The notes under the pieces were generated by a model that saw only the letters and a list, made by a program, of their open reading frames with translations, made no database searches and was not told the origin of the DNA. A stretch of DNA of 64,000 bases from Sabethes cyaneus (taxonomy: Eukaryota; Arthropoda; Insecta; Diptera; Culicidae). The stretch spans positions 218,737,527 through 218,801,526 of the forward strand of contig NC_071355.1 of the NCBI RefSeq assembly GCF_943734655.1, read 5' to 3'. Of this stretch, positions 1-12,155 are shown in pieces (position 1 is the first letter of the stretch; each line of letters begins with the position of its first letter). Made by a program: the position numbers and the translations under genes.

Positions 1-1439
1 AAATTGTGGACTCTAAACTCTGAACTTTGGATGCTTGGCACTGGATTTTGGACTCTGGACTCAGGAAACAGCACTCTGAGCTCGACACTCTGGAGACTCT
101 GGCAACTGGAGCTTCTGAACTCTCGAGACTCTGGAGACTGTAGAGAATCTGAACTCTGAACTCTGTACTCCGGACTGTGGGTTGTGGACTATGGACGCTG
201 GACTCTGGAAGTGGTCTCGGAATACTGGACTCTGGACTCTCGGGAGGCTGAAGTTTCTAGACTCTGGATTCTGGACTTTGGCTTCTGGATTCTGGACTCC
301 GGACTTTGGAGACACTGTAATGGAGACTTTGGACTCTGAACTCTGTACCCTGCACTCTTGAGAATTCGAACCTTAGAGACTCTGGCGACTACGAACCCTG
401 GACACTCTAGAGATTCTGGACTCTGAACTCTGGAGACCCTGGAATCTGAAGTTTCTGAGGTCTAGATTCTCTGGGACCCTAGAGAATCTGGCCTCTGGAC
501 TCTGCACTCTGGACTCTGGACTCTGGACTCTGGACTGTGAACTCTGGACTCTGGACTCTGGACTCTGGACTCTGGACTCTGGACTCTGGACTCTGGACTC
601 TGGACTCTGGACTCTGGACTCTGGACCTTGGACTCTGGACTCTGGACTCTTGACGCTGGACGCTGGACTTTGGACTCTGAACTCTGAGCTCTGAACTCTG
701 CACTTTGGAGTCTGAGCTCTGGACTCTGAACTCTGAACTCTGCACTTTGGAGTATGAACTCTGGACTCTGGACTCTCGAAGAACTGGAGACTCTAGACTC
801 TAGACTCTAGAGACTCTGGGCTCTAAATACACTGGATTCTGGGCTCTGGACTTTTGAGACACTGGACTGGGGACTCCGTACTCTGGACCACGTATTCCGC
901 ACTCTCGAGATTTTGAACCCTGGGGACTATGGCTACGATGAACTCTATACACTCTAGAGAATCTAGACTCTGGACTGTGAAGACTGTGCAATCTGGAGCT
1001 TCTAAGCTCTCGAGACACTGGGGACTCTATCGATTTCAAATCGAATAGAATCTAGACTCTGGATTCTATACTCTGGATTGTGGACTGTGAACTGTAGACT
1101 CTAGACTAAGAGCTCTGGACTCTAGACTCTAGACGCTGGACTCTGGACTCTGTACTCTGGACTCTGGACTGTGGATTTTGGACTTCGCAATCTGGGCTCC
1201 AGGCTCTGGACTCTAGACTTTGAACTCTAAATTCTGGACGGTCGACAATTTGCACTCTAGATTCCGGAGACTCTAAAGACTATGATCTCTGACGAATCTA
1301 GAGAATCTGGACTCTGTAGACTCTGGAATATGGAGCTTCTGAACTCTCGAGACTTTGGAGCCTCTAGAGAATCTGGATTGTGGACTTTGTACTCTGGACT
1401 CAGGGTTCTGGGCTCTGGACTCTTGACTTTGGACTCTCG

Positions 1440-1672
1440 AGACTCTGGACACTGGATTCTTGAGACTGCAGGAAATCTGAATTCTGCAGACCCTGGAGTC
1501 TTTGCAAGCTGAAGACTCTGAGCTCTGAGCTCTGGACTTTGGATTACAGATTGTCTGAAGTCCGTACTCTGAACACTGGACTCTCGAGACTTGGGAGACT
1601 CTAAACTATGGAACTTTTGAACCGAGGAGATTCTTAACTGTTGACCCTGGATTCTGGACACTGGACTCTGGA
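1440..1672 (+). repeat. Higher-order block of the 7-bp array, copy 1
   Basis: A non-periodic signature inside the array (GAAATCTGAATTCTGCAGAC, then a stretch ending AACCGAGGAGATTCT) recurs about 870 bp downstream at 2310-2545 with few differences. This shows the minisatellite also expanded by duplication of a segment of hundreds of bases, not only by unit slippage. The perfect (TGGACTC)n tract lies immediately after this copy and is absent or short after the second. Confidence 0.85.
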
Positions 1673-2309
1673 CTCTGGGCTCTGGGCTCTGGACTCTGGA
1701 CTCTGGACTCTGGACTCTGGACTCTGGACTCTGGACTCTGGACTCTGGACTCTGGACTCTGGACTCTGGACTCTGGACTCTGGACTCTGGACTCTGGACT
1801 CTGGACTCTGGACTCTGGACTCTGGACTCTGGACTCTGGACTCTGGACTCTGGACTCTGGACTCTGGACTCTGGACTCTGGACTCTGGACTCTGGACTCT
1901 GGACTCTGGACTCTGGACTCTGGACTCTGGACTCTGGACCCTATACCCTGGACACTCAATACTTTGGACTTTGGAATCTAGAGCCTCTGCAACATTTGAA
2001 CTCTGCAAACTCTGAAGTCTGGATACTTTGAATCCTGGAGACTCTGAAGACTCTGAAGTCTGGAGGCTCTGGACTTTGGTCTCTGGATTCTGGACTCTGG
2101 ACTTTGGAGACTCTGGACTGGGGACTCTGGACCCTATACTCTAGACTTTCGAGACTTTGGACTCTGAATTTTAGAGTCTCTGCAATATTTGAACTCTGCA
2201 GACTCTGGATTCTGGAGACTTTGAATTGTGGACTCTGGGCTCTGGTCTCTGGGCTCTGGACACTGGACTCTTAACTTTGGACTCTGGACTCTAAACTCTG
2301 GACTCTCGA

Positions 2310-2545
2310 GGCTTTGGACTCTGGATTCTTGAGACTGTGAGAAATCTGAATTCTGCAGACCTTGGAGTTTTTGCAACCTGAAGACTCTGAGCTCTGAACT
2401 CTGGACTCTGAATTACGGATTCTCTGAAGTCCGTACTCTGAACTATGGACGCTGGACTCTCGAGACTTGGGAGACTCTAAACTAAGGAACTTTTGAACCG
2501 AGGAGATTCTGAACTGTTGACCCTGGATTCTGGACACTGGACTCT
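2310..2545 (+). repeat. Higher-order block of the 7-bp array, copy 2
   Basis: Direct repeat of 1440-1672, offset by about 870 bp. It shares the GAATTCTGCAGAC, CTGAAGTCCGTACTCTGAAC and TTTTGAACCGAGGAGATTCT landmarks. Differences are scattered point changes. Confidence 0.85.
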
Positions 2546-3215
2546 GGACTTTAGACTTTGGACTTTGGACTCTGGATTTTGGGTTCTGGATTCTGGATTC
2601 TAAATTCTGAACTCTAAACTCTGAAGACTCTGGACTTTGGTTTCTCTACTCTGAACTCTGAATTCTGGCCTCTGGACTCTCTACTCTGAACTCTGAACAC
2701 TGAACTCTAGCGATTCTATGCTCTCGAGAATCTGGACTCTCAAGGCTCTTAGGATTCTAGACCCTGAGTCTCTGGAGAATCTGTATTCGGAAAAATGAGG
2801 ATCCTGAATACTCCTAACTTTGGTGGCTTCGGAAGCTCCAGACTCTGCAGACTTTGAACTCTGGAAACTATGGACACTCGAGACCCTGGAGGCTCTGAAG
2901 AATTTAGACTCTGCAGACTCTAAACCCTGAAGACTCTGATACTTTGGAGGCTCTAGGCTTTGAAAACTTTGAACTTTGGAGATTCTGGATATTTTGGCTC
3001 CTGAAAGCTTTAAAGACTCTGGATTTTGGAGACTCTGAACTCTGAAAATTCTAGACTCTAGAGACTCTGGAGACTTTTTACTCTGGAAACTTTTGACTCT
3101 GGACTCTGAAGACTCTGGACTCTGGAGACTGTGGACTCTAGCGACCCTGGACTCTGGTGAACCTGCAATCTGGAGATTATGGACTTTGCACACTCCGAAA
3201 TTTGAACAGGGTTGT

Positions 3216-3660
3216 CCTACACTCAGCGTACCTATTTTTCTTATTTAACTGTAACACCTCAACCAAGCAAAATCCGAAAATGTTATGTATGAGGTATTTA
3301 TAGAGTCAAAATAAATGCCCTGAATCTGGTAAAAGGACCACCCTGAATCTGAAGACTCTGTACCCTGGGTTATGGATACTTGATTTGACCAGAACTAACT
3401 GAATTCTGGATTGGGAACTGGGTGGTTTAGCTGGAAAGTACAAAGTGAAAAGCAAGAAGTTTGCAATAAGAAGTGTGAAGTGGGAAGTGAAAACTGATGC
3501 AACTTGCGACTCCAATAATAATATACCAACAACTTTAAGATGAAAAATAGTGTAATAATGATGATATCATCGCTGTGTTAAGTGGAACACAAAGTTTTTA
3601 AATCATGTTTGGGATTACTCGGAACCCAGTTCTTCGGGTTTTCTCTGAAATTTGTTGATT
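3216..3660. other. Unrecognised spacer after the minisatellite
   Basis: AT-rich single-copy-looking DNA between the 7-bp array and the first RTE fragment. I see no conserved coding, RNA or repeat signal. Confidence 0.6.
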
Positions 3661-3666
3661 GATCGT

Positions 3667-4583
3667 TTTACTTACTTTACTTTTTCGGTGTGAAGCCATA
3701 CCGAATTCAGGAATCATTTCCACGTTTCTCGGTCTTGGGCTGCCACTCTCAAGTCACCCCTAAAAACCACTGTTCTAGCATCCTTGTCAGTAACGCTCAT
3801 CCAACGGCTACGGGGTCTGCCTAGAAGTCGACGGCCTCTGTCGAGTTCTGTCGAGTATTGTTTTTGCTGGTCTCTCATCCGGCATCCTTGCTATGTGGCC
3901 AGCCCTCTGTAGCCATCCGTATTTTATTCGTCTCACAATATCCGCATCTTTGTATACTTGGTTAATTTCGTGATTCATGCGCCTGTGCCACACTCTTTCG
4001 TCTACTATGTCGCCGAGAATTGATCTTTTGGCTAAAAAACTCCAAGAGCTCGTCGGCCGTTTTTTTTTCAACGTCCACATTTCGTGGCCATAGAGTACCA
4101 CCGGGAGAATTATCGTCTTATAGAGCGTAAGTTTTGTGCGGAGCTGCAGGCTAAAGGATCTCAGCTGGCGACGTACTCCATAGAATGCCCTAGCAGCCGC
4201 TATCCGCCTTTTTGCTTCACGACTCACAACGCTGTCACATGTCACTAACGTATCAAAGTAAACAATTCCGTCACCTTGCTTCAAACGATCTAACCTTACA
4301 AACGAGTCCGTACACCGTTCGTCCGTAAGCGTGTTAGTCCGCGTTTCTCAGCGCGGGTCTTCGGAGAAAGGCTCCGTTCCTATGGAATTGACCAAAATAC
4401 CGTCCCTCCATCAATTGTAAAAACCATCGTTTCAAAAAATATTAACTGGTTATTTCGTTTAACTGAATCGTACGTCGCCTTGTAGTCTATAAACAAGTGG
4501 AGAACCTGAAAGTTGAATTCCCGGAATTTATCAAATAGTTTTCGCAAGGTAAACTTGCAAGGCGTCCCTCTCGAAAACTGCAC
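3667..4583 (-). pseudogene. RTE-type non-LTR retrotransposon fragment (RT and C-terminus), broken
   Basis: Minus-strand remnant of the reverse transcriptase half of an RTE-type LINE. The left edge starts with TTACTTTACTTTT, which on the minus strand is the AAGTAAG-type short tandem tail typical of RTE 3' ends. 3808-4284 (minus) encodes the C-terminal region: LVTCDSVVSREAKRR, LYGHEMWTL, RRMNHEINQVYKD and a WAGHVARM-like HIARMPDER motif. Farther right (about 4450-4583) is a piece of RT motif A, LFIDYKATYDSVKR. The central RT with the catalytic FADD is missing. A short retroposon with an inverted 5' part lies between the two pieces (about 4300-4437). The gene is dead. Confidence 0.85.
4300..4437 (+). 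mobile_element. Short retroposon, 5' part inverted (second copy at 47888-48245)
   Basis: About 4307-4382 is the reverse complement of 48022-48085: same GAACGG, then CCGCGCTGAGAAACGCGG, then CTAACACGC order. In contrast 4405-4437 (CCGTCCCTCCATCAATTG, then CCATCGTTTCAAAAAATAT) matches the 3' end of that element in direct orientation. The copy therefore has its 5' part inverted relative to its tail, as seen after twin priming in LINE-mobilised retroposons. The flanks are RTE pseudogene, but no target duplication could be read. The family is not one I can name. Confidence 0.65.
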
Positions 4584-4739
4584 TGATATTTCACTGGTAG
4601 GTTTCCTGCAACGGCCTCAGTGTGACAAACTGCATGCGGGAGAGATTTTTGTATGCAGAATTCAGGAAAGTAATGCCACATTAATTGCTGTATTTGAGTC
4701 GATGGCTCTTATTGTAAATAGAGCATAGCTCTCATATGC

Positions 4740-7700
4740 CAGTTCCAGCCCGTTCCAACCTAAAAACACCAAAAAATTACCTTTTTAGGTCTACAAAAGA
4801 TTCGAAACGCTGGTGTCTCGCCCGTTGGCACTCCAATGATGATCATTCTAAATCAGAACGTAATCTTTCCTTTTGATCGGATAGGATTGACTGGAAAATG
4901 AAATTTATTTTTGTCATTTATCATGACACTACTCAATTTGCGTTCTGATAAAAGTAACTTCACAAAGGGCTAGGCGACTGAGGTGGAAACCTAACCGCAT
5001 ATATTGAAAATATTACCACTCTTACTTTCGCTGGTTCGTTACCGCCCAGGTTCGTTCACACTGTTCTGGCAGAAAATGTAAAACCTAATATTGAGCTAAG
5101 CCACGAATATCCATCCATTCGGACGTTTCATATTTTCCACCTTTCCGGATACGTTTGCTGCCAATATTAAATCGGCTAGTTGAACTGACGTGCGTGTTCG
5201 TTTCCACTAGTTTTTTTTTTTGCTTGCTTTCCTCGTCCTTGTCAAAAAGTGCCTTCCATACCTACCTACCTACCTACCTGTGTGCTGCTTGCTAAGTGCA
5301 CTCACGCGCCATATGGCCGTACCGAGCCAGGCGGAAAATTGTTAACTTTTTCTGCTCAGGATGATGTTTTTCACCATTTCCTGTGCCCCATTCCGGCTGG
5401 GTTTTTAAGCTCCCCCCGGGACGACGGACCTGCGGACGAAAGAAAGTGCTGCTAGCGTGTTTTGGCGGAATAAACATGGATGATTGATTTAAATTGTGCG
5501 TGGTTCGGTGACCAAGGACTACTGCCTGCCCTGCCTGCCTGCCGGGAACGGAACATTAGTGTGGATGTTGTGGGCTAGTGTTTCGGTTGACCGGACAGGG
5601 TTGCATTCTACCAGGATTTATGAATTCCAACCTGATAGTCAGTAGCATATATCTCGTGATTGTTATTGTGATAAATACCTAAGCTAATTGACCTAATTCC
5701 CGGCGAAAAATGAAAGAAATGTGTCAAACTACATCCCTTGTCAAGGTTACCACGCAGTTTATGGTGACGCCCAATTTACCAACCGCTGTGTTGTCCACAA
5801 GTAAAATCGATAAACAATTTCTGACTACGAGATTCAATGCAGTTTTTTGCCCTGAACATAACGTACGTGTTATATTCCTATTTTAATGGATCATATCCAT
5901 AAACCTGTGCAGTTGAATGTCGTTTGATTCGAATCGAACCAACAACCGTGAAGGAGAAAAACTCAACCATTTGTGATTGGTTCTAGGAAGAAACCACTTT
6001 ACTCTTGCTCATGTTCATTTCCACTTGAGTTGGAAACTGTTAGAACCTCTACTACGCACACATTTGATAAAATATTGGATCCTTGAAAACTAAGCAACTG
6101 TGTCAATCTTCGTTTGACTTTGTTTGACATATAACATTTAATAGTAATTTGTATAAGAAAATTAAATATTTATAAGCCTCAATCAAATTAATATTTTACA
6201 TGTGTGTTTAAAAAATTAGCTCATCAGAATTAAAGAGATGTTTAAAATAACGACTGCCAGCAGCCAAAATGTGTTGGTCTGAATACACAAACTAATTAAA
6301 GCATGTGTACTTCATCAGATACAAAATAAAAATAAATATATAAATAATCAATTAGAGCTTATAGTTTCCGTTGTGTAATAAATTCTGAATGCAATAGCCA
6401 CGCGTACGTCCAATCTCACTGAGGCCATATACATAACTCATTGTCAGTTTTACCAGCGTGTCCAGTGCATTTCATTACACCATAGGCATGAAATTTGATT
6501 GATTTAATTAATAACTCTGATCCCGGAAATGGATTCATAGATGCCATACAACATATACGTATGACTCGTTGCGATCCGGTTCCGACGGATAATACACACA
6601 CGAAAGGTGCTCTCGTGAGGGGCAGCAGCATATTCATCTTTCACCCCTGCTGCAGCAGGATGTGTCCCCCTCACTCGTGTCGCGACCGAACGATTGTCCG
6701 CCCCAACTGTGTAGGTCACCGTGTCCTCCTCGGGGCACTATCAACTGGCAGTCCAGGCCAAAACCTAGTGACGTAAAATTTCCCAGTTGATCCGTCCCGC
6801 AGACAGCGTATGAATATTAAATGCGGCCGCCCAGTGCTTTTCATATTGCATCATCAGCGGAGGAAATTGATATTTGATGATTTATCACTCATCGCTGTCA
6901 GGTTTAAGCTCGGTTTCGACGGTTGGCCGGCTTCGAAGGCCGTCGGTGTTAATCAGTTTACGAAGCTGAGACATCAAGCAGATCATTTTGGTAGGGTTTA
7001 AATTTGGTCTGATTTTATTGAAGTCGCAAGAGAAATTCACTTGAAATTTTATAAGCCTTATCGTTTTTTTCAGTCATGGTAAATTAATAAAAAAGGATAT
7101 AACCTGTAAAATGGAGGGAGGAAACGATGAATTTTGGAAAAATAATGAAAAAGCTCTTTAACTCATAATCTTTTATTAAATATTTATATTGGACACTAAT
7201 TTACTGAGAAACAATTCTTTTTTGCATTCTTTTTAAATGGTAATCATGATGGCTCATCAATATGAAATGGTCTTTACAATAAAAACACAACGTTGAGCTG
7301 GACTCTGAAAGGTCGCTACCGGTCAAATAGATGAGTTTGCCGTACTCAATTTTTTCTTCGTAATATTTTGTCGAGTGCCTTGGCACAGGATTCGCCAGGT
7401 TAGCTAAAGAAAATTCCCACATTTAATCGGTATTTAATGTTGTGCGCTGGTGGGTCACGAACATAATCAATAATCAATTATTTTTAATAGAGAATGAACC
7501 AGATCTGTTTAGGTGTTTGATTTAGTGTCTTTGTTTATATGTATTAGGCCATGGATATGCCAACTCCCACGTGTACCGAGCACTCATTCATGCTTAAAAT
7601 TTATACAATCTGTTATTGGATTAGCAAGTTTTCTATCAGACAATGCAGTACAAATTCGTTTGTTTATTAAGCACAACAGCGTCATCAACAACAGCCAGAT

Positions 7701-8676
7701 TTCATTAATTGAACTCCGTTCCCAAGCGATATGAACTTTTATACCGGCAGTAGGGCCAGGTCTGGAAATTAATTTTCAATTATATATTCCTGATTTGCGC
7801 CACGTGCTATTGCTGCTGCTCGAATCGTGTGTCCGGATCGCGGGCCGATCTGCAAAAACAAGACATGCCCCTCCCTGCTCTCGCCCCCCTCGGATCGCAA
7901 TTGTGCGACCGACTGGAACTTCCCAGCAGAACCCCCCTAAGAAACGAAAACGAACCTAATGAGATGAGGATGGAATGAATAGTAATCAAGTTGGTAAGTT
8001 GTTGATTAGATAAGCATCCAATTCAGCAAAACAGAAGTTTGTTTATTGTTTTCGTTGAAAAGAATAGCACTCTGCATTGACCAGCAAGCAACGGAGGAAC
8101 TATATTCGTTAGGGAGGTTCAACAAGGACGTTCGCTTCATTGTGCTTGTTCATCTTTTAGTTCCCATGCCAGAAATTACGTCACCCAATCAAACACCATT
8201 CTATCGAACGCTAGAACTAGCGATATGAAAACATGTTGAAACCGGCTGGAAAAACGTATTCAATTGTAATCAGCAAAACGTTTTGAGCGCTTTTCGGATT
8301 TCAACAACTTTGGCTGGATGTTTTCTGTTTATCTTTCTCATTTGACCGACCACCACCAGTCAATGTCTTACCGCTGGCTGGGTGGTGCGCTCGAATTCGA
8401 CAGCGTCAAATATGGCCGCAGGGTGTTGATTTTCGCTTCCGCCGAAAGTTTCGATTGACTTTCTCATTACGAGAATCGTAACGCTAATTTTCCAGGCCAT
8501 TTTGTTCGGTGTTATTTTTGGCAGTGGGCAATTGCTTCAGGTTTACGAAGTGAACTAGTAACTAGGGAGAAGAAAACATTTCACTGCGTGTTTGTGGAAT
8601 TAATTAACGGTTTGGAAAAAATAGAGTAGAGAATGTTGTTTGCAAATTTATTTTGTTTTGCTACACAGAACAAGCA
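4740..8676. other. Long noncoding stretch, nothing recognised
   Basis: About 3.9 kb without a coding sequence I can defend; short open frames have no recognisable motifs. It contains a (CCTA)5 microsatellite near 5258-5279 and a (CCTG)-like patch near 5528-5545. 7800-7990 is more GC-rich (TGCTGCTGCTCG, CCCCTCCCTGC) but shows no motif. This could be intron or intergenic DNA. Confidence 0.6.
5258..5279 (+). repeat. (CCTA)n microsatellite
   Basis: Five consecutive CCTA units followed by CCTG. Confidence 0.9.
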
Positions 8677-8678
8677 TA

Positions 8679-8896
8679 GGGTAAACGCACCATTAGTGGT
8701 GGTAGTACCAGTAGTAGTGGAAACTCGAATTATTACATTATTTTTGCAGATTTTGGTACAAGTTAGATACTTATCAAATAATACTGTTACTGGTAGTTCG
8801 ATACTTATCAAACATGTACCAAAATATGCAAAAATAATGGTATAATTCAAGTTTCCACCACTACTGGTACTACCACCACTAATGGTGCGTCTACCC
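8679..8896. mobile_element. Palindromic MITE with TA target duplication (Tc1/mariner-type)
   Basis: Inverted arms begin GGGTAAACGCACCATTAGTG and end in the complement of GGGTAGACGCACCATTAGTG. They continue inward through GGTGGTAGTACCAGTAGTAG and a TTTTTGCA...TTGGTAC segment, so the 218-bp element is almost a perfect foldback. TA dinucleotides flank it at 8677-8678 and 8897-8898. No coding capacity. A TA duplication and palindromic form fit a nonautonomous Tc1/mariner derivative; the superfamily is inferred from the duplication alone. Confidence 0.85.
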
Positions 8897-9109
8897 TAGT
8901 ACTTTTTATGATTTTCGAATACCGGAAACTGATAATTTTGTTTCTAGTTTCTATGGGAACATATACAAAAAAGATTGTGTCGTGTTCGTAGGTGCGCAGA
9001 TATCACTAAATAAAATTTATCATTTAATTTTAGTTTTCAGATAATCTTGACATTGCAGTTTAATTTTAGTTTTGTTGTTACCGGTGCTTCTGCAATTTTT
9101 ATGAAAATT

Positions 9110-9935
9110 TATGGACAAAATTTATAGACTTCAAGACGGCGTCCGATTCAATTAAACGATATGAGGTGTGACGGATTATACTTCAACATGGTTTTCCTAC
9201 AAAGCTGATTAGACTGATATGGGCTACCGTTGATGATTCGAAATCAAACGTCGGAATAGCAGGAGAAACATCGAATTCTTTTATGACGTCAGATGGCTAG
9301 AAGCAAGATGACGGGCTATCGAATTCGCTATTTAACATTGCATTGGAAAGTGCTATTCGAAGGGCAGGTATGCAGAGAAGTGTTACATAGCATCATTACG
9401 AAATCTCACATGCTCCTGCGGACTATATCGATACCATCGGTGTTAACTGTAGAACTCTGAAAGAGGCGTACACGCATATTAAGACGAAAACTACGAGGAT
9501 TGGACTATTCTTAAATTTTACTGAAATAAAGTATTTGGTGGCTAGTAAATAGCGTGGTAGCCCTGCGGGTGTTGAATATGCGGTGGTGATAGATGATGGT
9601 ACTTTTGAAATGGTTGACGAATGTGTTTGCCTTCATACATTAGTGACATGTGACAACGATGTGAGCCGTGAAATAAAAAAGCGGCTATTCACAGGACCTT
9701 CTACGGATTACGCAGCCAGCTGAACTCGCGCACTGTAAGATGTTAATTTTCCCTGTGGTAGTCCATAAGATCCTGCAATGAATTCTTGGTGGCATGTTAA
9801 AAGAATGAGTGTGGCGCAGGAGCATGATTCACAAAATTACCAAGTATTCAATGTCGCAGATATAGTGAGGCAACTAAAACACGGCAGGTTAGAATGGGCT
9901 GGACACGTAATACGAATGCCGGAAAACCGTAGGGA
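9110..9935 (+). pseudogene. RTE-type reverse transcriptase pseudogene
   Basis: Plus-strand RT remnant readable across shifted frames: FIDFKTASDSIKR (motif A), GFPTKLIRLIWATVDDSK, a damaged RQGDGLS region (KQDDGLSNSLFNIALESAI), an altered catalytic loop (ADYIDTIGVN where FADDVD is expected), KYLVASK, LVTCDNDVSREIK and finally EWAGHVIRMPENR near 9890-9925. Several stops and frameshifts break it. There is no endonuclease domain, so this is a 5'-truncated or internally decayed copy. Confidence 0.87.
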
Positions 9936-10139
9936 CTCCCACGTTTTCTGCTAGCTATCAGGCAATGTATTTTGAAAATTTTGCTGATGAACTCCAGCAT
10001 TAAAGTTTTTTTTACAAGCCGTAAACGACTCTTACGTAACCATACGGTTGATTTTTCGCACTCCACTTTTAAGAATACTGTTGAATACTAAGCTTTCGAG
10101 CAAATGTATTCACTTTAGTATGTTCAAATTTACGAAAAC

Positions 10140-10330
10140 GTCTCAGGTCTGACACGCTGTTTGTATGCATGATTTTGATCCCTCCAACGTCATTCGAATC
10201 AGCTTGATCCGTACCATCGGAAAGTGATATTCAAGCTTTATCAAGCATAACTCATTTCGGTTAACCGAATCGTACGCCGCCTTGAAATCTGCATGATCGA
10301 CATGATGATGAGTTTGCAAACACAAACTAA
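10140..10330 (-). pseudogene. RTE-type RT fragment (motif A region)
   Basis: Minus-strand 190-bp relic with DFKAAYDSVNRNEL followed by HFPMVRIKLIRMTLEGSKSC. This is the motif A region of the same RTE group as its neighbours. It faces the plus-strand fragment ending near 9935. Confidence 0.8.
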
Positions 10331-10459
10331 TTTTTTTCTTGGCAATGCCCCATAAAATTCAGAAGAACCATTTTGTTGATTATTTTCCCCGACAAGAAAA
10401 TGTTCGTAGTAGCGTGGGGTGCCGTGACGGTCGATAAATACTCTTCATCCTTGTTTTTT

Positions 10460-10592
10460 TTAGCATTGGGCAAAACTCCCAAAAGTATCGATAATTGAAT
10501 ATCGATACTAAATCTGCAGCTTTATCGATGCCCTTGATATATCGCTCGAGAAGTGTCGATATTAGCTTTATTGATATTATTTAAGGTCAGTC
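10460..10592. repeat. ATCGATA-rich terminal module (outer left) of a hAT-like element
   Basis: Starts TAGCATTGGGCAAAACTCCC and carries clustered TATCGATA motifs (GTATCGATA, ATATCGATA, TTTATCGATG, GTCGATATTAG). It is about 75-80% alike by eye to 10974-11095. It may be the left end of an older element whose right end is 13230-13470. No convincing target duplication is seen for this outer pair. Confidence 0.6.
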
Positions 10593-10593
10593 A

Positions 10594-10760
10594 TTTTAAC
10601 AAGTCAGTCGTCGTATGTTCGAATCTCGGATAGGTGGTACTGCTATATAGAGTCAGTAGAATTGTTGCACTACCCCCGTAGTTGTCCTGTACTGTACCAG
10701 CTGGCTGTGAAGTCTGTTGATAAAATCAAGTCTTGTAAAGACGGTTAAGCCCAAGGCTAG
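10594..10760 (+). mobile_element. SINE-like element, copy 1 (tRNA-type B box)
   Basis: Contains CAGTCGTCGTATGTTCGAATCTCG, with a polymerase III B box (GTTCGAATC), followed by a body reading GTTGCACTAC, then TTGTCCTGTACTGT, then CAGCTGGCTGTGAAGTCTGT. The same order occurs on the minus strand at 33975-34140 with a better preserved tRNA head. This copy lacks the 5' tRNA half. It sits between the outer hAT-like module and RTE sequence. Confidence 0.65.
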
Positions 10761-10973
10761 GCCAGGCGTCGTGTAATCTCCTTACTGCTGTTATAATCCG
10801 CGGTGACCAGAGATCCCAAATATACGAGCTCATCAACCACTTCCAGTTCGTCGCCGTCAATAGTCACTGACCGTGTAAGGCCTCCGTCTTGACTCTGGCG
10901 TAATTTACCGCCATCTTAAGGTTTCTATTAATGATATCGAGGTCGTCTACGAAGGTTAGGCTAGGATTTGGCT

Positions 10974-12155
10974 TAGAATTGGGCAAAAATTCCCGAAAGT
11001 ATCGATAACATCAATATCAAATCCGCCGATTTATCGATACCGTCGATATATCGTTCGTGAAGCATCGATATTAGATTTATCGATACTATTTAAGGCGGCA
11101 TTCTGGGATTAGGAAATGCTGCACAAAAACCGGGATTCATAAAAATTAATCAATAAAAACACGTTGAGCAAGGAGAGTGCCCCCAAAACACGCACGCAAC
11201 ACATCACTCGCTCCAGTGCAGCTCTATTTCGGACACGTCGCTTTGTACGGAAACCCGCACTCGTGCACCACCTGCCATAGCTGTTCGCATCCGACTGAAT
11301 CGTATGCTGCCCAGGAATCCACAAAAAATATGATGGATTGTACTCCCGATACATCTGGATGACCTGCCGAAAAGTAAAAATTTGATCCGTAGTAGCACAC
11401 GCCTCCATGAAGCTCCCCCGGGTACTACCCTACGAACTCTCCTGCCACCGGGGATAGACGACGCAACAAAATCTGGGAGAGCAGTCTTTTGGTGGCTTTG
11501 ACCAGCGTTATGCTGCGGTAATTACAGCTATCTTTCCGAGATGGGACAAACCACACCCTCAATCCACTCGTCCGGAAGCCCTCTCTCAAACCACTGAAAC
11601 CATCCAGTGATGTGTCGTTGCTGGCAGTTCTTGGCCATTCCATTCCGCCGGGAGTTGCTCCTTTCCGGCTCTAGCTCTTCTCGATCTCTCTCACCCTGCT
11701 ACTTTCACTTCTATTATGGCGTGTAGAAAGCTGGAGAGTCTTTGTTAATGCCGTCAACGCCCAATACAACTTTCTGTGCTCTCTGGTCAGTTCTGAATTA
11801 CTGAAAATCGCATATCGTATGCACTTACTGTTCAATAAGCGTTAAACATGTAAGTGACATTGTTGAAGGTTTTGCTTAAGAGTCAATTCCAATAAAGTAA
11901 ATTTGAGAATAAAGGTTAGTAGATACCTGAAAAAGAAAATAGCGCGAGAAAAAATCCTTAAAATATTGTTTTCTTGAGCATTTCAGGGCCTAGTTTTAGC
12001 CTATAATTTTTCAGCTGCACATCCCGCTTTATCAAAACAGTATCGGAATGACATTATCGATTTAGCATAATATCGACGTCGTAAGTATCGATGAAATATA
12101 TCGAAGTATCGGCCTTCGAGTAGCGATATCATGGATACGGATCGCCCAATACTAA
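10974..12155. mobile_element. hAT-like nonautonomous element with 8-bp target duplication
   Basis: Ends are TAGAATTGGGCAAAAATTCC (left) and the complement of TTAGTATTGGGCGATCC (right). They are flanked by ATTTGGCT at 10966-10973 and 12156-12163, an exact 8-bp duplication. Both subterminal regions are packed with TATCGATA motifs. The interior is not a transposase: about 11110-11870 is a minus-strand RTE fragment. An 8-bp duplication and short TIRs with subterminal repeats fit hAT; P elements also make 8-bp duplications but have different ends. Confidence 0.75.
11110..11870 (-). pseudogene. RTE-type RT fragment carried inside the hAT-like element
   Basis: Minus strand. It encodes VWFVPSRKDSCNYRSITLVK and SQILLRRLSPVAGEFVG near 11425-11560, then ACATTDQIFTFRQVIQMYRE at about 11340-11408, and a decayed motif A region ending RVMCCVRVLGAL. 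This is the N-terminal RT segment; motif C is absent. Since the flanking RTE belongs to the target site, this internal piece is a separate RTE fragment carried by, or inserted into, the transposon. Confidence 0.75.

Larger units (their letters stand above)
1..3215. repeat. 7-bp minisatellite (TGGACTC)n with drifted flanks
   Basis: The whole stretch is built from variants of the 7-bp unit TGGACTC/GACTCTG. It is perfect over about 300 bp (roughly 1654-1945) and nearly perfect at about 515-640. Elsewhere units have drifted (GACTTTG, GACTCTA, GAATCTG, GAGACTC). The array stops near 3215, where ordinary AT-rich DNA begins. It probably continues beyond the left window edge, since base 1 is already inside it. 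Because 7 is not a multiple of 3 and the unit creates no stop in any phase, all six frames of pure array stay open and give artefactual 7-residue peptide repeats. Confidence 0.97.

Noticed and set aside
1606..2015. Long open frames on both strands with RVQSPES or LDSGLWT repeats
   Set aside because: They are translations of the (TGGACTC)n array, which has no stop in any phase; no start context, splice or non-repeat domain supports a gene.
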